The notes: generated by a model from the sequence alone, not told the origin. A stretch of DNA of 64,000 bases from Mycolicibacterium palauense (GCF_002592005.1 NZ_NVQF01000008.1:1-64000); one strand, 5' to 3'. Shown: positions 7,183 to 17,205, numbered from the stretch's first letter. Program-made: numbers and translations.

Positions 7183-9957
7183 TCACCACTCTCCGTCCAC
7201 GGCGACGACCCCCCGGCGGACATCGTCGACGGCACGCTTGGCCGCGGCACGCAACGAGGCCTCGGGGGCGGCCAGGCGCACCTGGTCGAGCAGATCGAGC
7301 ACCTGGCGGCACCACCGGACGAAATCCCCGGCCGACAGTGCCGAGGAGGCGGCCGAGCCGTCGGCGGCGGCCTGAAGCGCGGCGGCCAGGTCCCCGGTGG
7401 TGGCCCAGCGGTGCATCGCGAGGACGAAACCCTCGTCGGGTTCACGGGTGGGGGCGATGCGGTGACGGTTCTCGTCGGCGCGCAGCGCGCCCGAGAGCCG
7501 ACGGGTCTGGGCCAGCGCGCGGCGCAGCGCCGCGGTCGGGACGTCCTGGACGAACGGGGACGGACCGTCGGAGCCGCGCGTCTCGAAAACCACCGCCGAG
7601 AGCACTGCGGCGAGTTCGGCGGGGGCCAGGCCGTTCCAGGCCCCGGTGCGCAGGCACTCGGCCACCAGCAGGTCGCTCTCGCTGTAGATGCGCGCGAGCA
7701 GCCGACCGTCGTCGGTGACGCGCATCGCGCCGCGTTCGCCGTCCGCCCCGGCGGTGGTCTCGGCGATGAAGTCCCGCTCGATGAGCAGCCCCACGATCCG
7801 GTCGAAGGTGCGTGCCAGCGAGTTGGTCGCCGAGGCGATCTTCTTGCGCAGCGCCTCGTTGTCCCGCTCGATCCGCAGGAACCGTTCCCCGATGCGGGCC
7901 TTCTCCTCCCGGTCCGCGGCCCCGTGCACGGGATGGCGGCGCAGCTGGGCCCGCAACGACACCAGTTCGGGATCGATGTCGGTGTCGGCGCCACCGGTCC
8001 CGGCCCCGCGCCGGGTCCGCGACGGCACCGCCAGCCCGTCGGCCGCCGAGCGCAGCGCCGCGGCCAGGTCCCGCCGGACCCGCGGCTGACGGTGTTCGAC
8101 CCGTTTGGGCAGCCGCATCGAGCCCAGCGGCGGCTGGGCCCCGGAGTAGTCGGCCGCCGAAATCCTTCCGGCCCAACGGTCTTCGGTGAGCACCAGCGGC
8201 CGCGGGTCGTCCTCGTCGCGGGCCGCCTCGAGCACCACGGCCAGTCCCCCGCGCCGGCCGTGGGTGATCGTGATGATGTCGCCGCGGCGCAGCGAGGACA
8301 GCGCGGCGCCCGCGGCGTTGCGACGCTCCAGCCGCGAGGCCCGGGCCTGGGCCCGTTCGCGCCCGGCGATCGCCGCACGCAGCCGCACGTACTCCAGGGC
8401 GGGGCTGTCGCGCCCGCCGAGTTCGGCGGCCAGTTCGTCGAGCAGGCGTTCGCCTCGTTCGGCGCCGCGGACCAGCCCCACCACGGAGCGGTCGGCCTGG
8501 TACTGGGCGAAGGAGCGTTCCAGCAGCCGGCGGGCCTGCTCGGGACCCATCTGGTCGACGAGGTTGATCGTCATGTTGTAGGACGGGGTGAACGAACTGC
8601 GCAGCGGGAAGGTGCGGGTCGACGCCAGCCCGGCCACCTCGGCGGGTTCGGCGGACCCCTCCCGGGGGTCCCACAGCACCACCGCGTGCCCCTCGATGTC
8701 GATACCGCGCCGGCCGGCGCGCCCGGTGAGCTGGGTGTACTCCCCGGGGGTCAGCGGGGCGTGCTCCTCACCGTTGAACTTCACCAACCGTTCCAGGACC
8801 ACGGTGCGGGCGGGCATGTTGATGCCCAGCGCCAGCGTCTCGGTGGCGAACACCGCTTTGACCAGACCGGCGGTGAACAGTTCCTCGACGGTGTGGCGGA
8901 AGATCGGCAGCATCCCGGCGTGGTGGGCGGCGATCCCGCGCAGCAGCCCCTCCCGCCACTCGTAGTAGCCGAGCACCGCCAGATCGGAATCGGGCAGGTC
9001 GCCGCAGCGGCGGTCGATGATCTCGGCGATGCGGGCCCGCTCGGAGTCGGTGGTCAGCCGCAGCGACGAGCGCAGGCACTGCTTGACCGCGGCGTCGCAG
9101 CCCTTGCGGGAGAACACGAAGGTGATGGCGGGCAGCAGGCCCTCACGTTCGAGGATGGCGATGACGTCGGGGCGCGCGGGCGGACGGAACAGGGTGGGAC
9201 GGCCGCCCCGCTGCCCGCGTCCGCGGCCGTCGCGCGGGCGCCAGTCGCTGAACCGGTCGGCCTCCCTGCGGTGGGCGATGTGACGGACCAGCTCCGGGTC
9301 GACCACCAGGTGCCGGTCGGCACCGGCGCCGTCGTAGTCGAACAGGTCGAACAGCCGCTTGCCGACCAGCATGTGCTGCCACAGCGGAACCGGGCGGTGC
9401 TCGTCGACGATCACGGTGGTGTCCCCGCGCACCGTCTGGATCCACCCGCCGAACTCCTCGGCGTTGCTGACCGTGGCCGACAGGCTGACGAGGCGAACCT
9501 CGTCGGGCAGGTGCAGGATCACCTCCTCCCACACCGCGCCACGCATCCGGTCGGCCAGGAAGTGCACCTCGTCCATGACGACGTAGGACAACCCGTGCAG
9601 GGCCGGCGACCCCGCGTAGAGCATGTTGCGCAGCACCTCGGTGGTCATCACCACCACGGGGGCGTCGGCGTTGACCGCGACGTCCCCGGTGAGCAGCCCG
9701 ATCGACTCCGGCCCGTGGCGCCTGACCAGGTCACTGTGCTTCTGGTTGCTCAGCGCCTTGATCGGGGTGGTGTAGAAGCACTTGCGCCCGGCGGCCAGCG
9801 CCAGGTGCACCGCGAACTCGCCGACGACGGTCTTGCCGGCCCCGGTCGGCGCGCAGACCAGCACACCGTGGCCCCGTTCCAGGGCGGCGCAGGCGCGCTG
9901 CTGGAAATCGTCGAGCCCGAAGGGCAGCCCCTGGGTGAAACGGTCGAGTTCGGTCAT
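7183..9957 (-). CDS. helY: DEAD/DEAH-box RNA helicase HelY (Ski2/Mtr4-like)
   Basis: 924 aa superfamily-2 helicase, close to M. tuberculosis HelY (906 aa) along its whole length. Walker A APTGAGKT, the DEVH box in VVMDEVHFLADRM, SATVSN, and the C-terminal QLTGRAGRRGID motif VI are present. The Ski2-like C-terminal helical domain ends in RWCRQVLDLLDQVR. It is thought to act on RNA, though its mycobacterial role is not settled. I start at ATG 9957 (MTELDRF) because orthologs start there and GGAG lies 10 nt upstream. An ATG at 10026, overlapping tatC, would add a 23-residue Pro/Ser-rich leader. Confidence 0.93.
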   Translation of the reverse strand: MTELDRFTQGLPFGLDDFQQRACAALERGHGVLVCAPTGAGKTVVGEFAVHLALAAGRKCFYTTPIKALSNQKHSDLVRRHGPESIGLLTGDVAVNADAPVVVMTTEVLRNMLYAGSPALHGLSYVVMDEVHFLADRMRGAVWEEVILHLPDEVRLVSLSATVSNAEEFGGWIQTVRGDTTVIVDEHRPVPLWQHMLVGKRLFDLFDYDGAGADRHLVVDPELVRHIAHRREADRFSDWRPRDGRGRGQRGGRPTLFRPPARPDVIAILEREGLLPAITFVFSRKGCDAAVKQCLRSSLRLTTDSERARIAEIIDRRCGDLPDSDLAVLGYYEWREGLLRGIAAHHAGMLPIFRHTVEELFTAGLVKAVFATETLALGINMPARTVVLERLVKFNGEEHAPLTPGEYTQLTGRAGRRGIDIEGHAVVLWDPREGSAEPAEVAGLASTRTFPLRSSFTPSYNMTINLVDQMGPEQARRLLERSFAQYQADRSVVGLVRGAERGERLLDELAAELGGRDSPALEYVRLRAAIAGRERAQARASRLERRNAAGAALSSLRRGDIITITHGRRGGLAVVLEAARDEDDPRPLVLTEDRWAGRISAADYSGAQPPLGSMRLPKRVEHRQPRVRRDLAAALRSAADGLAVPSRTRRGAGTGGADTDIDPELVSLRAQLRRHPVHGAADREEKARIGERFLRIERDNEALRKKIASATNSLARTFDRIVGLLIERDFIAETTAGADGERGAMRVTDDGRLLARIYSESDLLVAECLRTGAWNGLAPAELAAVLSAVVFETRGSDGPSPFVQDVPTAALRRALAQTRRLSGALRADENRHRIAPTREPDEGFVLAMHRWATTGDLAAALQAAADGSAASSALSAGDFVRWCRQVLDLLDQVRLAAPEASLRAAAKRAVDDVRRGVVAVDGEW

Positions 9958-10009
9958 CTGGTGGGGCTCCGCGGGTGACGGCGGGCGGGGCGCGGGGTCG
10001 GTCGGGGAA

Positions 10010-10945
10010 TCAGGTGACGTCGTCATGGGGTGGGGTCACGCTCGCCGGCGCCGGAACCGGGGACGGCTCCTCGAGCTCCGATGCCTCGTCGTCGGCGAGC
10101 TGGTTGTGGGCCTCTCGTTTGGCTTTGCGCCGGTCGTGCAGCCGGGTGATCTGGATGGCGAACTCCAGCAGCAGCGTGAGCGCCAGGCCCAGTGCCAGCA
10201 TGGAGAACGGATCGGATCCCGGCGTGAAGAAGGCGGCGAAGACGAACACGCCGAAGATCAGACCGCGCCGCCAGGACCGCAGCTTCTCGTACGACAGCAC
10301 CCCCACCATGTTCAGCATCACGATGAGCAGGGGGAACTCGAAACCCACCCCGAACACGAGCAGCAGGTTGATCAGGAAGCTGAAGTACTGGTCGCCGGAG
10401 AGCGCGGTGACCTGGACGTCGCTGCCCACGGTCAGCAGGAAGTGCAGGGCCTTCGACAGCACGAGGTAGGCCAGCATCGCGCCGGTGATGAACAGCACCG
10501 CCGCGGAGGTGACGAAGACGACGGCGAACCGGCGTTCCTTCGCGTAGAGGCCGGGGGTGATGAACGCCCACAGCTGGTAGAACCAGACCGGGCAGGCCAG
10601 CACGATGCCGGCCATCAACGCCACCTTCAGCCGCAGCATGAACTGGTCGAATGGCGCAGTGGCCAGTAGCCGGCAGCCGCCGTCGGGCGAGATGTCCGCG
10701 CGGGCGGAGTCCGGCAGCGCGCAGTACGGGTGGCGCAGCCAGTCGCCGAGGCTCTCCACCCCGAACACGCCGTGGCTGTACCAGAGGAAGCCCACGATGG
10801 TGGTGCCCAGGACCGCCGCCATGGAGATCAGCAGCCGGGTTCGCAGCTCGCGGATGTGGTCGACGAGCGACATCGTCCCGTCGGGATTGACCTTGCTGCG
10901 GCGGCGACGGGGGTCAAGCCGCTTGAAGACGCCGGGTGTTTTCAC
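10010..10945 (-). CDS. tatC: Sec-independent protein translocase TatC
   Basis: 311 aa six-helix membrane protein, the signal-peptide receptor core of the Tat system that exports folded proteins. The N-terminal [17 protein letters not shown] contains the conserved HxxELRxR element. Helices follow near residues 38-55, 105-130, 145-170, 195-215, 230-245 and 248-265. The last 50 residues form a charged cytoplasmic tail typical of actinobacterial TatC. It lies 55 bp downstream of tatA on the same strand, as in Rv2093c-Rv2094c. Confidence 0.96.
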   Translation of the reverse strand: MKTPGVFKRLDPRRRRSKVNPDGTMSLVDHIRELRTRLLISMAAVLGTTIVGFLWYSHGVFGVESLGDWLRHPYCALPDSARADISPDGGCRLLATAPFDQFMLRLKVALMAGIVLACPVWFYQLWAFITPGLYAKERRFAVVFVTSAAVLFITGAMLAYLVLSKALHFLLTVGSDVQVTALSGDQYFSFLINLLLVFGVGFEFPLLIVMLNMVGVLSYEKLRSWRRGLIFGVFVFAAFFTPGSDPFSMLALGLALTLLLEFAIQITRLHDRRKAKREAHNQLADDEASELEEPSPVPAPASVTPPHDDVT

Positions 10946-11000
10946 GGGCAGAACTCAGTCGAGCCGCACCACGGGGGCGGGCTTGACGGGGCCGGCGCGG

Positions 11001-11267
11001 TCAGGCCGGTCGCGCGTCGCTGTGGTTGGGTCCCGACGGCGGGTTCTCGACCCGCTCGGACTGCACGGGGGTGGCCGTCGGCGGGACCTGCTGATCGGAG
11101 TTCAGCTGTTCGGACTTGCCCTCGTTCTGCAGTTCCTTGACCTCGGATTTGAAGATCCGCATCGACTTTCCGAGCGAGCGGGCGGCGTCGGGCAGCCGCT
11201 TCGCACCGAAGAGCAGAATGATCACGATGGCAAGGATTGCCCAGTGCCACGGACTTAGAGCACCCAA
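11001..11267 (-). CDS. tatA: twin-arginine translocase subunit TatA
   Basis: 88 aa. One N-terminal transmembrane helix ([20 protein letters not shown], residues 7-26) with the FGAKRLPD hinge, then an amphipathic helix ([17 protein letters not shown]) and a short acidic/Pro tail. It oligomerises with TatC to form the export pore. It lies just upstream of tatC, with pafC 190 bp further upstream. No tatB is in this cluster, as in M. tuberculosis. Confidence 0.96.
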   Translation of the reverse strand: MGALSPWHWAILAIVIILLFGAKRLPDAARSLGKSMRIFKSEVKELQNEGKSEQLNSDQQVPPTATPVQSERVENPPSGPNHSDARPA

Positions 11268-11325
11268 TTTGGTTACCTCCAGACGTCTTCACGATCCTAC
11301 CGCAGGCGGCTACCCCCGCGTCGGG

Positions 11326-11460
11326 GTGCGCATCGGCGATCTGAGCGCACACTCGATGCGCACAGGAAGACCCCAGCCACAACCCACCGATCTGCACGCA
11401 CACTCGGTGCACCCAGGCCGGCTCGGGCCATCGGCGGTCCGAAAGCGCACTCGATGCCTA
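11326..11460. repeat. imperfect intergenic repeats between tatA and pafC
   Basis: Three related units share the core CACACTCGATGC: AGCGCACACTCGATGC (11344-11359), ACGCACACTCGGTGC (11396-11410) and AGCGCACTCGATGC (11444-11457), the last running up to the pafC stop codon. The first unit also forms a perfect inverted repeat, GTGCGCATCG (11326-11335) with CGATGCGCAC (11354-11363). They fill the 190-bp spacer and may be copies of a dispersed palindromic element. Confidence 0.5.
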
Positions 11461-12420
11461 CCGGCCGGCCCGCTCGTAGGCGCGAAGGGCCTCGTCGGCG
11501 GCACTGCGGACCCGGGCGGCCAGCGACTCGGGCGCCAACACCGTCACGTCCGCACCGAAGCCCAACACCAGGCGGGTCATCCAGTCCTCGGAGGCGAAGG
11601 TCATCGTGGCCTCCACGCCGCCGTCGGGCAGGTCGGCGAGCACCCGCATCGGGTAGTACTCCAGCATCCAGGTGGCCGTCGGCGCCACCTGCAACGTGGC
11701 CGACGGCAGTGCCGGGTCGGCGTCGAACAGCGAGGTGTCCGGCGGGCCGGCGGGCTCCGGCGGGGCGGCCGGCTCGTCGAGCACCGAGGCATCGACGATC
11801 CGGTCGAACCGGAACAGCCGCACCCCCTCGGACTCCCGCGACCACGCCTCCAGGTAGCTGTGATCGGAGATGAGCAGCACCCGGATCGGATCCACCACCC
11901 GCGCCGAGAGGGTGTCCCGGGAGGCCGAGTAGTACTCGATCGCCAGGGCACGGCCGGCGCGCACGGCCTCACGCACCGCCGCGGCGGCGTGGCTCTCGGC
12001 GGGCGCGGGTTCGGCTTCGGCCGCCACGGCGCCCGGGGCGTGCGGGACGGTCCCGGCCGCGGACTCGATCTTGGCGATGGCACTGCGGGCGGCCTCCGGG
12101 TCCACCACGCCGGGCACGTCGGCCAGCGCCCGCAGCGCCACCAGCAGCCCGGTGGCCTCGGGCGAGGTCAGCCGCAGCGGGTGATCCATCCCCGCCGAGA
12201 AGATCACCTCGATGGTGTCCCCGGAGAACTCGATGTCGATGAGGTCGCCGGGTCCGTAACCGGGCAGCCCGCACATCCACAGCTGGTTGAGGTCGTCGCG
12301 CAGCTGCCGCGTGGTCAGACCCAGGTCTTCGGCGGCCTCGGCGTAGGTGATCCGCGGGTTGGCCTGGAAGTACGGGACCATGTTGAGCAGCCGGACCAGC
12401 CGGGTCGACACCGGTGTCAT
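11458..12420 (-). CDS. pafC: transcriptional regulator PafC (WYL domain)
   Basis: 320 aa. With PafB it forms the heterodimeric activator of the LexA-independent mycobacterial DNA-damage response. An N-terminal winged-helix region (ITYAEAAEDLGLTTRQLRDDLNQL, about 24-47) is followed by a central WYL domain (LAIEYYSASRDTLSARVVDP) and a C-terminal domain. The start is ATG 12420, overlapping the pafB stop by 4 nt, so the two are coupled. Order pafA-pafB-pafC matches Rv2097c-Rv2095c. It has a long Ala/Pro/Glu-rich insertion around residues 110-130. Confidence 0.93.
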   Translation of the reverse strand: MTPVSTRLVRLLNMVPYFQANPRITYAEAAEDLGLTTRQLRDDLNQLWMCGLPGYGPGDLIDIEFSGDTIEVIFSAGMDHPLRLTSPEATGLLVALRALADVPGVVDPEAARSAIAKIESAAGTVPHAPGAVAAEAEPAPAESHAAAAVREAVRAGRALAIEYYSASRDTLSARVVDPIRVLLISDHSYLEAWSRESEGVRLFRFDRIVDASVLDEPAAPPEPAGPPDTSLFDADPALPSATLQVAPTATWMLEYYPMRVLADLPDGGVEATMTFASEDWMTRLVLGFGADVTVLAPESLAARVRSAADEALRAYERAGR

Positions 12421-13409
12421 GTCGCACCCACCCCCGCCTGCGCCCGCAACCGGGCCAGCACGTCGTCGCGCAGCGACGGCGGCTCCAGCACGATCGCGTC
12501 GGCGCCGTGGCCGGCGATCTCGCGGGCCACCCGGTCCCGGTAGCCGATGTCCAGCTCGATCACCTCGCCGCGGCGCCCGCCCAGCTCGGACGGGCCGGTC
12601 GACGTTCCGGCGCGACGCAGCGCGGTGGCCCGCCCGTCGGCCACCCACACCCGGGCCCGCACCCCGGACGGCGCCTCGCCGACCACCTGGGCCACCACGA
12701 GTCGCAGGTCCACGCCGTCGGGGCGGCTGACCGCCCCGGGCGGGCCGACCGGCTCGACCTCCCCGCCGATGCGGGAGAGCCGGAACGTGCGCACGGCGCC
12801 GCGGTCCAGGTCGTGGCCCACCAGATACCACCGGCCCTTGGCGGTGACCACCCCCCACGGCTCCACGGTGCGCACCGTGAACGGGTCCGTCCGCGCGGAG
12901 CGGTGCGAGAACCGCACGGCACGGCCCTCGTCGATCGCGCCGAGCAGCACGCCGAGAACATCCTCGGAGCCGCGCAGACCCGGCAACCCGGAGGGGGCGC
13001 TGATCGGGATGGCGGCCTCGGCGTCGACGTCGACGCCGGCGGCGCGGAGTTTGAGCAGCGCGCTCTGACTGGCGGTGACCAGCTCCGGGGACTCCAGCAG
13101 CTGGGTGGCCACGGCCACGGCGGCGGCCTCGTCGGCGCTCAGTTCGATCTCCGGCAGCGCGTAGGCGTCGCGGTTGATCCGGTAGCCCTCGGTCGGGTCG
13201 AACGACGAGACCCGGCCGGTCTCCAGCGGGATGCCCAGGTCGCGCAGCTCGTTCTTGTCGCGCTCGAACATCCGCGCGAACGCCTCGTCGCTGGGGCTGT
13301 CGGCGTATCCGGCCACGCTGGAACGGATCCGCTCGGCGGTGATGTAGCCGTGCGTCGACAACAGTGCGATGACGAGGTTCATCAATCGTTCGACTTTGGC
13401 GGTCGCCAC
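12417..13409 (-). CDS. pafB: transcriptional regulator PafB (WYL domain)
   Basis: 330 aa partner of PafC. It starts at GTG 13409 (VATAKVERLMNLV), matching the M. tuberculosis N-terminus; the frame continues far upstream, antisense to nothing and out of frame with pafA, so that extension is discarded. The N-terminal winged helix contains GYITAERIRSSVAGY. The WYL domain includes RAVRFSHRSARTDPFTVRTVEP and GRWYLVGHDLDR. Spacing to pafA is 74 bp, so the three genes probably share a transcript. Confidence 0.94.
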   Translation of the reverse strand: MATAKVERLMNLVIALLSTHGYITAERIRSSVAGYADSPSDEAFARMFERDKNELRDLGIPLETGRVSSFDPTEGYRINRDAYALPEIELSADEAAAVAVATQLLESPELVTASQSALLKLRAAGVDVDAEAAIPISAPSGLPGLRGSEDVLGVLLGAIDEGRAVRFSHRSARTDPFTVRTVEPWGVVTAKGRWYLVGHDLDRGAVRTFRLSRIGGEVEPVGPPGAVSRPDGVDLRLVVAQVVGEAPSGVRARVWVADGRATALRRAGTSTGPSELGGRRGEVIELDIGYRDRVAREIAGHGADAIVLEPPSLRDDVLARLRAQAGVGAT

Positions 13410-13483
13410 TCGCCCAACCTTAGCGGGGCGGGGCCCACCGGCCGTGCACCCAACCACAGCGGCGGCGGGTCGGCCCGCCCGCC

Positions 13484-14842
13484 TCACATGCTGGCGATGA
13501 GTCTCTTGACCCGCTCGTCGACGGAACGGAACGGGTCCTTGCACAGCACGGTGCGCTGAGCCTGGTCGTTGAGCTTGAGATGCACCCAGTCGACGGTGAA
13601 GTCGCGTCCGGCCTCCTGGGCGGCGCTGATGAACTCCCCGCGCAGCTTGGCGCGGGTGGTCTGCGGCGGGGTGTCGACGGCCTCGTCGATGTCCTCGTCG
13701 GTGGTGATCCGGGCGGCCAGCCCCTTGCGCTGGAGCAGGTCGAAGACGCCGCGGCCCCGCTTGATGTCGTGGTAGGCCAGATCCAGCTGGGAGATCTTCG
13801 GGTCCGACAGCTCCATGTTGTAGCGGTCCTGGTAGCGCTGGAACAGCTTGCGCTTGATCACCCAGTCGATCTCGGTGTCGACCTTGGCGAAGTCCTGGCT
13901 CTCCACCGCGTCGAGCTGGCGGCCCCACAGGTCGACGACCTGTTCGATCTGCGCGTTGGGCTCGCGGGTCTGCAGATGCTCGACCGCGCGGGCGTAGTAC
14001 TCGCGCTGGATGTCCAGCGCGCTGGCCTGCCGCCCACCGGCCAGCCGCACCGGACGCCGTCCGGTCACGTCGTGGCTGACCTCGCGGATCGCCCGGATGG
14101 GGTTGTCCAGGGAGAAGTCCCGGAACGGCACGCCGGCCTCGATCATCTCCAGCACCAGCGCCGCGGTGCCCACCTTGAGCATGGTGGTGGCCTCGCACAT
14201 GTTGGAGTCGCCGACGATCACGTGCAGGCGGCGGTACTTCTCGGCGTCGGCGTGCGGCTCGTCGCGGGTGTTGATGATCGGCCGCGACCGGGTGGTGGCG
14301 CTGGAGACACCCTCCCAGATGTGTTCGGCGCGCTGGGACAGGCAGAAGGTGGCCGCTTTGGGGGTCTGCAGCACCTTGCCGGCCCCGCAGATCAGCTGAC
14401 GGGTGACCAGGAACGGCAGCAGCACATCGGAGATCCGGGAGAACTCGCCGGCCCGCACGATCAGGTAGTTCTCGTGGCAGCCGTAGGAGTTACCCGCCGA
14501 GTCGGTGTTGTTCTTGAACAGGTAGATGTCCCCGCCGATGCCCTCGTCGGCCAGCCGCTGCTCGGCGTCGATGAGCAGATCCTCGAGCACGCGCTCGCCG
14601 GCGCGGTCGTGGGTGACCAGCTGCACCAGGTTGTCGCATTCGGCGGTCGCGTACTCCGGGTGGCTTCCCACGTCCAGATACAGGCGCGCACCGTTGCGCA
14701 GAAATACGTTGGAGCTGCGGCCCCACGACACCACCCTGCGGAACAGGTACCGGGCGACCTCGTCGGGCGACAGGCGGCGGTGGCCGTGGAACGTGCAGGT
14801 CACACCGAATTCTGTCTCGATGCCCATTATTCGTCGCTGCAC
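13484..14842 (-). CDS. pafA: Pup-protein ligase PafA
   Basis: 452 aa, the full family length. It attaches the C-terminal glutamate of Pup to substrate lysines using ATP, marking proteins for the proteasome. The glutamine-synthetase-like fold is visible: [10 protein letters not shown] at residues 7-16 (with metal/ATP-binding Glu and the catalytic acid region), [36 protein letters not shown] and [18 protein letters not shown]. It heads the pafA-pafB-pafC operon. The rest of the Pup-proteasome genes lie 16.5 kb away at 31.3-39.8 kb. Confidence 0.97.
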   Translation of the reverse strand: MQRRIMGIETEFGVTCTFHGHRRLSPDEVARYLFRRVVSWGRSSNVFLRNGARLYLDVGSHPEYATAECDNLVQLVTHDRAGERVLEDLLIDAEQRLADEGIGGDIYLFKNNTDSAGNSYGCHENYLIVRAGEFSRISDVLLPFLVTRQLICGAGKVLQTPKAATFCLSQRAEHIWEGVSSATTRSRPIINTRDEPHADAEKYRRLHVIVGDSNMCEATTMLKVGTAALVLEMIEAGVPFRDFSLDNPIRAIREVSHDVTGRRPVRLAGGRQASALDIQREYYARAVEHLQTREPNAQIEQVVDLWGRQLDAVESQDFAKVDTEIDWVIKRKLFQRYQDRYNMELSDPKISQLDLAYHDIKRGRGVFDLLQRKGLAARITTDEDIDEAVDTPPQTTRAKLRGEFISAAQEAGRDFTVDWVHLKLNDQAQRTVLCKDPFRSVDERVKRLIASM

Positions 14843-15017
14843 GTGTTCGAGACTACTGGTTGGTCGAAGGTGGTGGTGGTCAAGGCGCGCGTGGATTTAC
14901 ATGACCGCCCCCGGGAGTAACGACGCCACCGCATCCGAGCGGCGGTGCCGGTGACACGGGCGGCCGGCCTGTGGACACACGAAGGCGGCCCGCGGGGCGG
15001 CGCTGCCAGGATGCGGC

Positions 15018-15290
15018 ATGCCCCCGCACCGCGTGGCCGCCGTCCCCACCGCCCTGCACCGCGCCGCCGGCTCCGTCGACGGCACCGCCGAGGCGCTCGC
15101 CGCGCTGGCCGAGCAGCCCGACCCGGTGGTCGACCTGCCCGGTGCGCAGACCGGCGCGGTCGTGTCCGCGGCCGCCCCGCGGGAACCGCTGCGGGACTGC
15201 GCGGCCCGGCTGGCCGACTGGGCCGCGGAGGTGCGCGCGGCCGCCCAGGCGCTGCGCGACGCCGACGACCGCGCGGCCGGCGGGCTCTGA
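15018..15290 (+). CDS. small helical ESX-like (WXG100/DUF2580-type) protein
   Basis: 90 aa, Ala-rich and predicted wholly helical: about 30 residues of helix, a Pro/Asp turn and a second helix with RLADWAAEVRAAAQAL. Size, helix-turn-helix layout and the Trp-containing second helix resemble WXG100/ESX-type secreted proteins, but no strict WxG is present. It ends one base before the DUF1023 hydrolase gene, so the two are coupled and may act as a pair. It diverges from pafA with a 175-bp spacer. Confidence 0.6.
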   Translation: MPPHRVAAVPTALHRAAGSVDGTAEALAALAEQPDPVVDLPGAQTGAVVSAAAPREPLRDCAARLADWAAEVRAAAQALRDADDRAAGGL

Positions 15291-15291
15291 G

Positions 15292-17145
15292 ATGACCGCG
15301 CCGGCCGGGCCGACCACACCCACGGAGGCCGGGCCGACCATCCCTACGGAGGCCGGGCCGACCACACCCACGGAGGCCGGGCCGACCATCCCTACCGTGG
15401 GCCTGGCGCACCGGTGGCGGCCGGACTCGCTGCTGGCGCTGGCCGAGGCGTGGGACCGGGCCGCCGGCGCCGTCTACTCGAGCGCCGACGACGCCGAACG
15501 CGCCGGGCGCGGCCACGGCTGGGCGGGGACGGCCGCCGATGCCGCCGGGGCGCGCCTGACCACGACGCTGACGGCCACCGTGGCCGCGGCGCGGGCACTG
15601 GTCGAGGCGGCGGCCGCGGCCCGGTCGGGCGCCGAGGCCATCGGGGCCGCCCGGGCCGCCGTGCTGGAGCTGGTACAACGGGCCCGCGACGACGGCTTTC
15701 TGGTGGCCGACGACGGCGCGGCGACCCCCGCGGGCACACCGGAGCTGGTGCGGGTCCTGGCCGGGGACGCCGGCGCCGAGCAGCTGATGGCGGCGCGGGC
15801 CGTGCGACTCACCGCGATCATCCGGGCGGCGCTGCGCACGCTGGGCGAGGCCGACGCCGATGCGGCGGTCGCCGTGCGGGCCGCCCTGACACCCGCCAGC
15901 GAGCGCTCCGCCGGGCCGCAACCCGCGTCCACCCGCCCGGCCGCCGCCGACTCACCGGCACCCGCCGACATCGTCGCCGACTGGTCCACCCGCAGCCAGG
16001 AGGACATCGGTGCGCAGCTGGCGGCCCTGACCGAGGGCCAGCGTCGGCGCCTGGTGCAGGAGCAGCCGGGTGCCGTCGGCAACACCGACGGGGTGCCGTG
16101 GCCGATGCGGGTGGCCGCCAACCGGACCAACATCGCCGATGCGATCCTGGCCGAGCGGGCCGCCCTGGCCCGGCCCGACGAGGACAAGGTCCGCGCGGCC
16201 CTCGGCGACGGGCTCGATCCCGCGAGCGCCGAACGGGTGTGGGCGAGTACCCACACCGATCCGACGGTGCGCGCGGCCGCCCTGGCCGCCTTCGACCGCG
16301 ACGCCCACCGGCGTATCGCCTTCTACCGGGATCTGCTGGCCGAGGTGCCCGACCCCACCGGGCGCGGCGGCACCGTCGAGCGGCAGGTGCTGGCATTCGA
16401 CCCCGCGCGCGGGGTCTTCGTGGAGGCACACGGGGACGTGGCGGGCGCTCACGCCGTCGGTGTCCTGGTGCCCGGACTCAACACCACGGTGCCGGGCTCG
16501 GCGGGTCTGACCGCGGTCGCGCGCCGGTTCGTCGCGGCCGGGCGCGGCAAGGTCGCGATGATCACCTACCTGGGTGGCCCGTTCCCGACCGGAGCCGTCG
16601 ACGGGCCCGCCGGCCTGGCCACCGGACTTCTGGACGCGGCGGACCCGCGGTATGCGCTCGACATGGCGCCCCGGCTGGTCGCGTTCAGCGCGGACGTCGA
16701 CCGCACGGTGGGCGCCACCGGCAGAGCGGTGCCGGTCACCTATATCGGGCACTCCTACGGCGGGTCCATCCTGGGGACCGCCGAGGCGCTGGGGCTCACC
16801 GCCGACCGCACCGTCTACGTGGAGGCCGCCGGGGCCGGTGTCGGGGTGCACCACCGCGCCGACTGGCACAACCGCAATCCGGACGTCCTGCGGTTCTCGA
16901 TGACCGCGCCCGGTGATCCGATCGAGCTGGTGCAGGGCATTCCGATGGGCCCGCACGGTGCGGACCCCGACGAGATGGCCGGCGTGGTGCGGCTGGACAC
17001 CGGCCGTCGCCTCGACGGCAGCCCGATGGCCGGTCCGGCCGCGCACAGCGACGTGCTCACCGAGCCCTCGGACGCGTGGCGCAACCTGCTGGCGGTGATC
17101 ACCGGGGACCGGGAATCGATCCGGGTGCGCAATGCTGCGCGCTGA
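15292..17145 (+). CDS. alpha/beta hydrolase, DUF1023 family
   Basis: 617 aa. The C-terminal 250 residues form a DUF1023 alpha/beta hydrolase with nucleophile elbow GHSYGGS and an oxyanion segment GVLVPGLNTTVPGS. The preceding 300 residues are Ala-rich helices like WXG100/LXG modules. The start is ATG 15292, one base after the upstream stop. Residues 6-37 are four 8-residue repeats (GPTTPTEA type). DUF1023 proteins next to ESX-like partners occur widely in actinobacteria and some are thought to be exported enzymes; the substrate is unknown. Confidence 0.78.
   Translation: MTAPAGPTTPTEAGPTIPTEAGPTTPTEAGPTIPTVGLAHRWRPDSLLALAEAWDRAAGAVYSSADDAERAGRGHGWAGTAADAAGARLTTTLTATVAAARALVEAAAAARSGAEAIGAARAAVLELVQRARDDGFLVADDGAATPAGTPELVRVLAGDAGAEQLMAARAVRLTAIIRAALRTLGEADADAAVAVRAALTPASERSAGPQPASTRPAAADSPAPADIVADWSTRSQEDIGAQLAALTEGQRRRLVQEQPGAVGNTDGVPWPMRVAANRTNIADAILAERAALARPDEDKVRAALGDGLDPASAERVWASTHTDPTVRAAALAAFDRDAHRRIAFYRDLLAEVPDPTGRGGTVERQVLAFDPARGVFVEAHGDVAGAHAVGVLVPGLNTTVPGSAGLTAVARRFVAAGRGKVAMITYLGGPFPTGAVDGPAGLATGLLDAADPRYALDMAPRLVAFSADVDRTVGATGRAVPVTYIGHSYGGSILGTAEALGLTADRTVYVEAAGAGVGVHHRADWHNRNPDVLRFSMTAPGDPIELVQGIPMGPHGADPDEMAGVVRLDTGRRLDGSPMAGPAAHSDVLTEPSDAWRNLLAVITGDRESIRVRNAAR
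15307..15402 (+). repeat. in-frame 24-bp tandem repeat, four copies
   Basis: Four consecutive 24-nt units encode GPTTPTEA, GPTIPTEA, GPTTPTEA and GPTIPTVG at the N-terminus of the DUF1023 hydrolase. The alternation of two unit types suggests that a 48-bp pair was duplicated. Confidence 0.9.
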
Positions 17146-17147
17146 GA

Positions 17148-17195
17148 CTGCATGTTGTGTACGCGTCGCCCGAGTGGGGCCGTCACAATCTGCAG
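17148..17195. terminator. possible hairpin between convergent genes
   Basis: CTGCA (17148-17152) pairs with TGCAG (17191-17195). Inside a 2x2 internal loop, TTGTG (17155-17159) pairs with CACAA (17184-17188). It lies in the 60-bp gap between the DUF1023 hydrolase and the converging sdhB and may act as a weak bidirectional terminator. Confidence 0.35.
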
Positions 17196-17205
17196 GCTCG
17201 GCGGG

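Noticed and set aside
7411..9978. 855-codon plus-strand open frame
   Set aside because: It is exactly antisense to helY, rich in Gly/Arg/Pro/Gln shadows, with no domain; high GC makes long antisense frames common.
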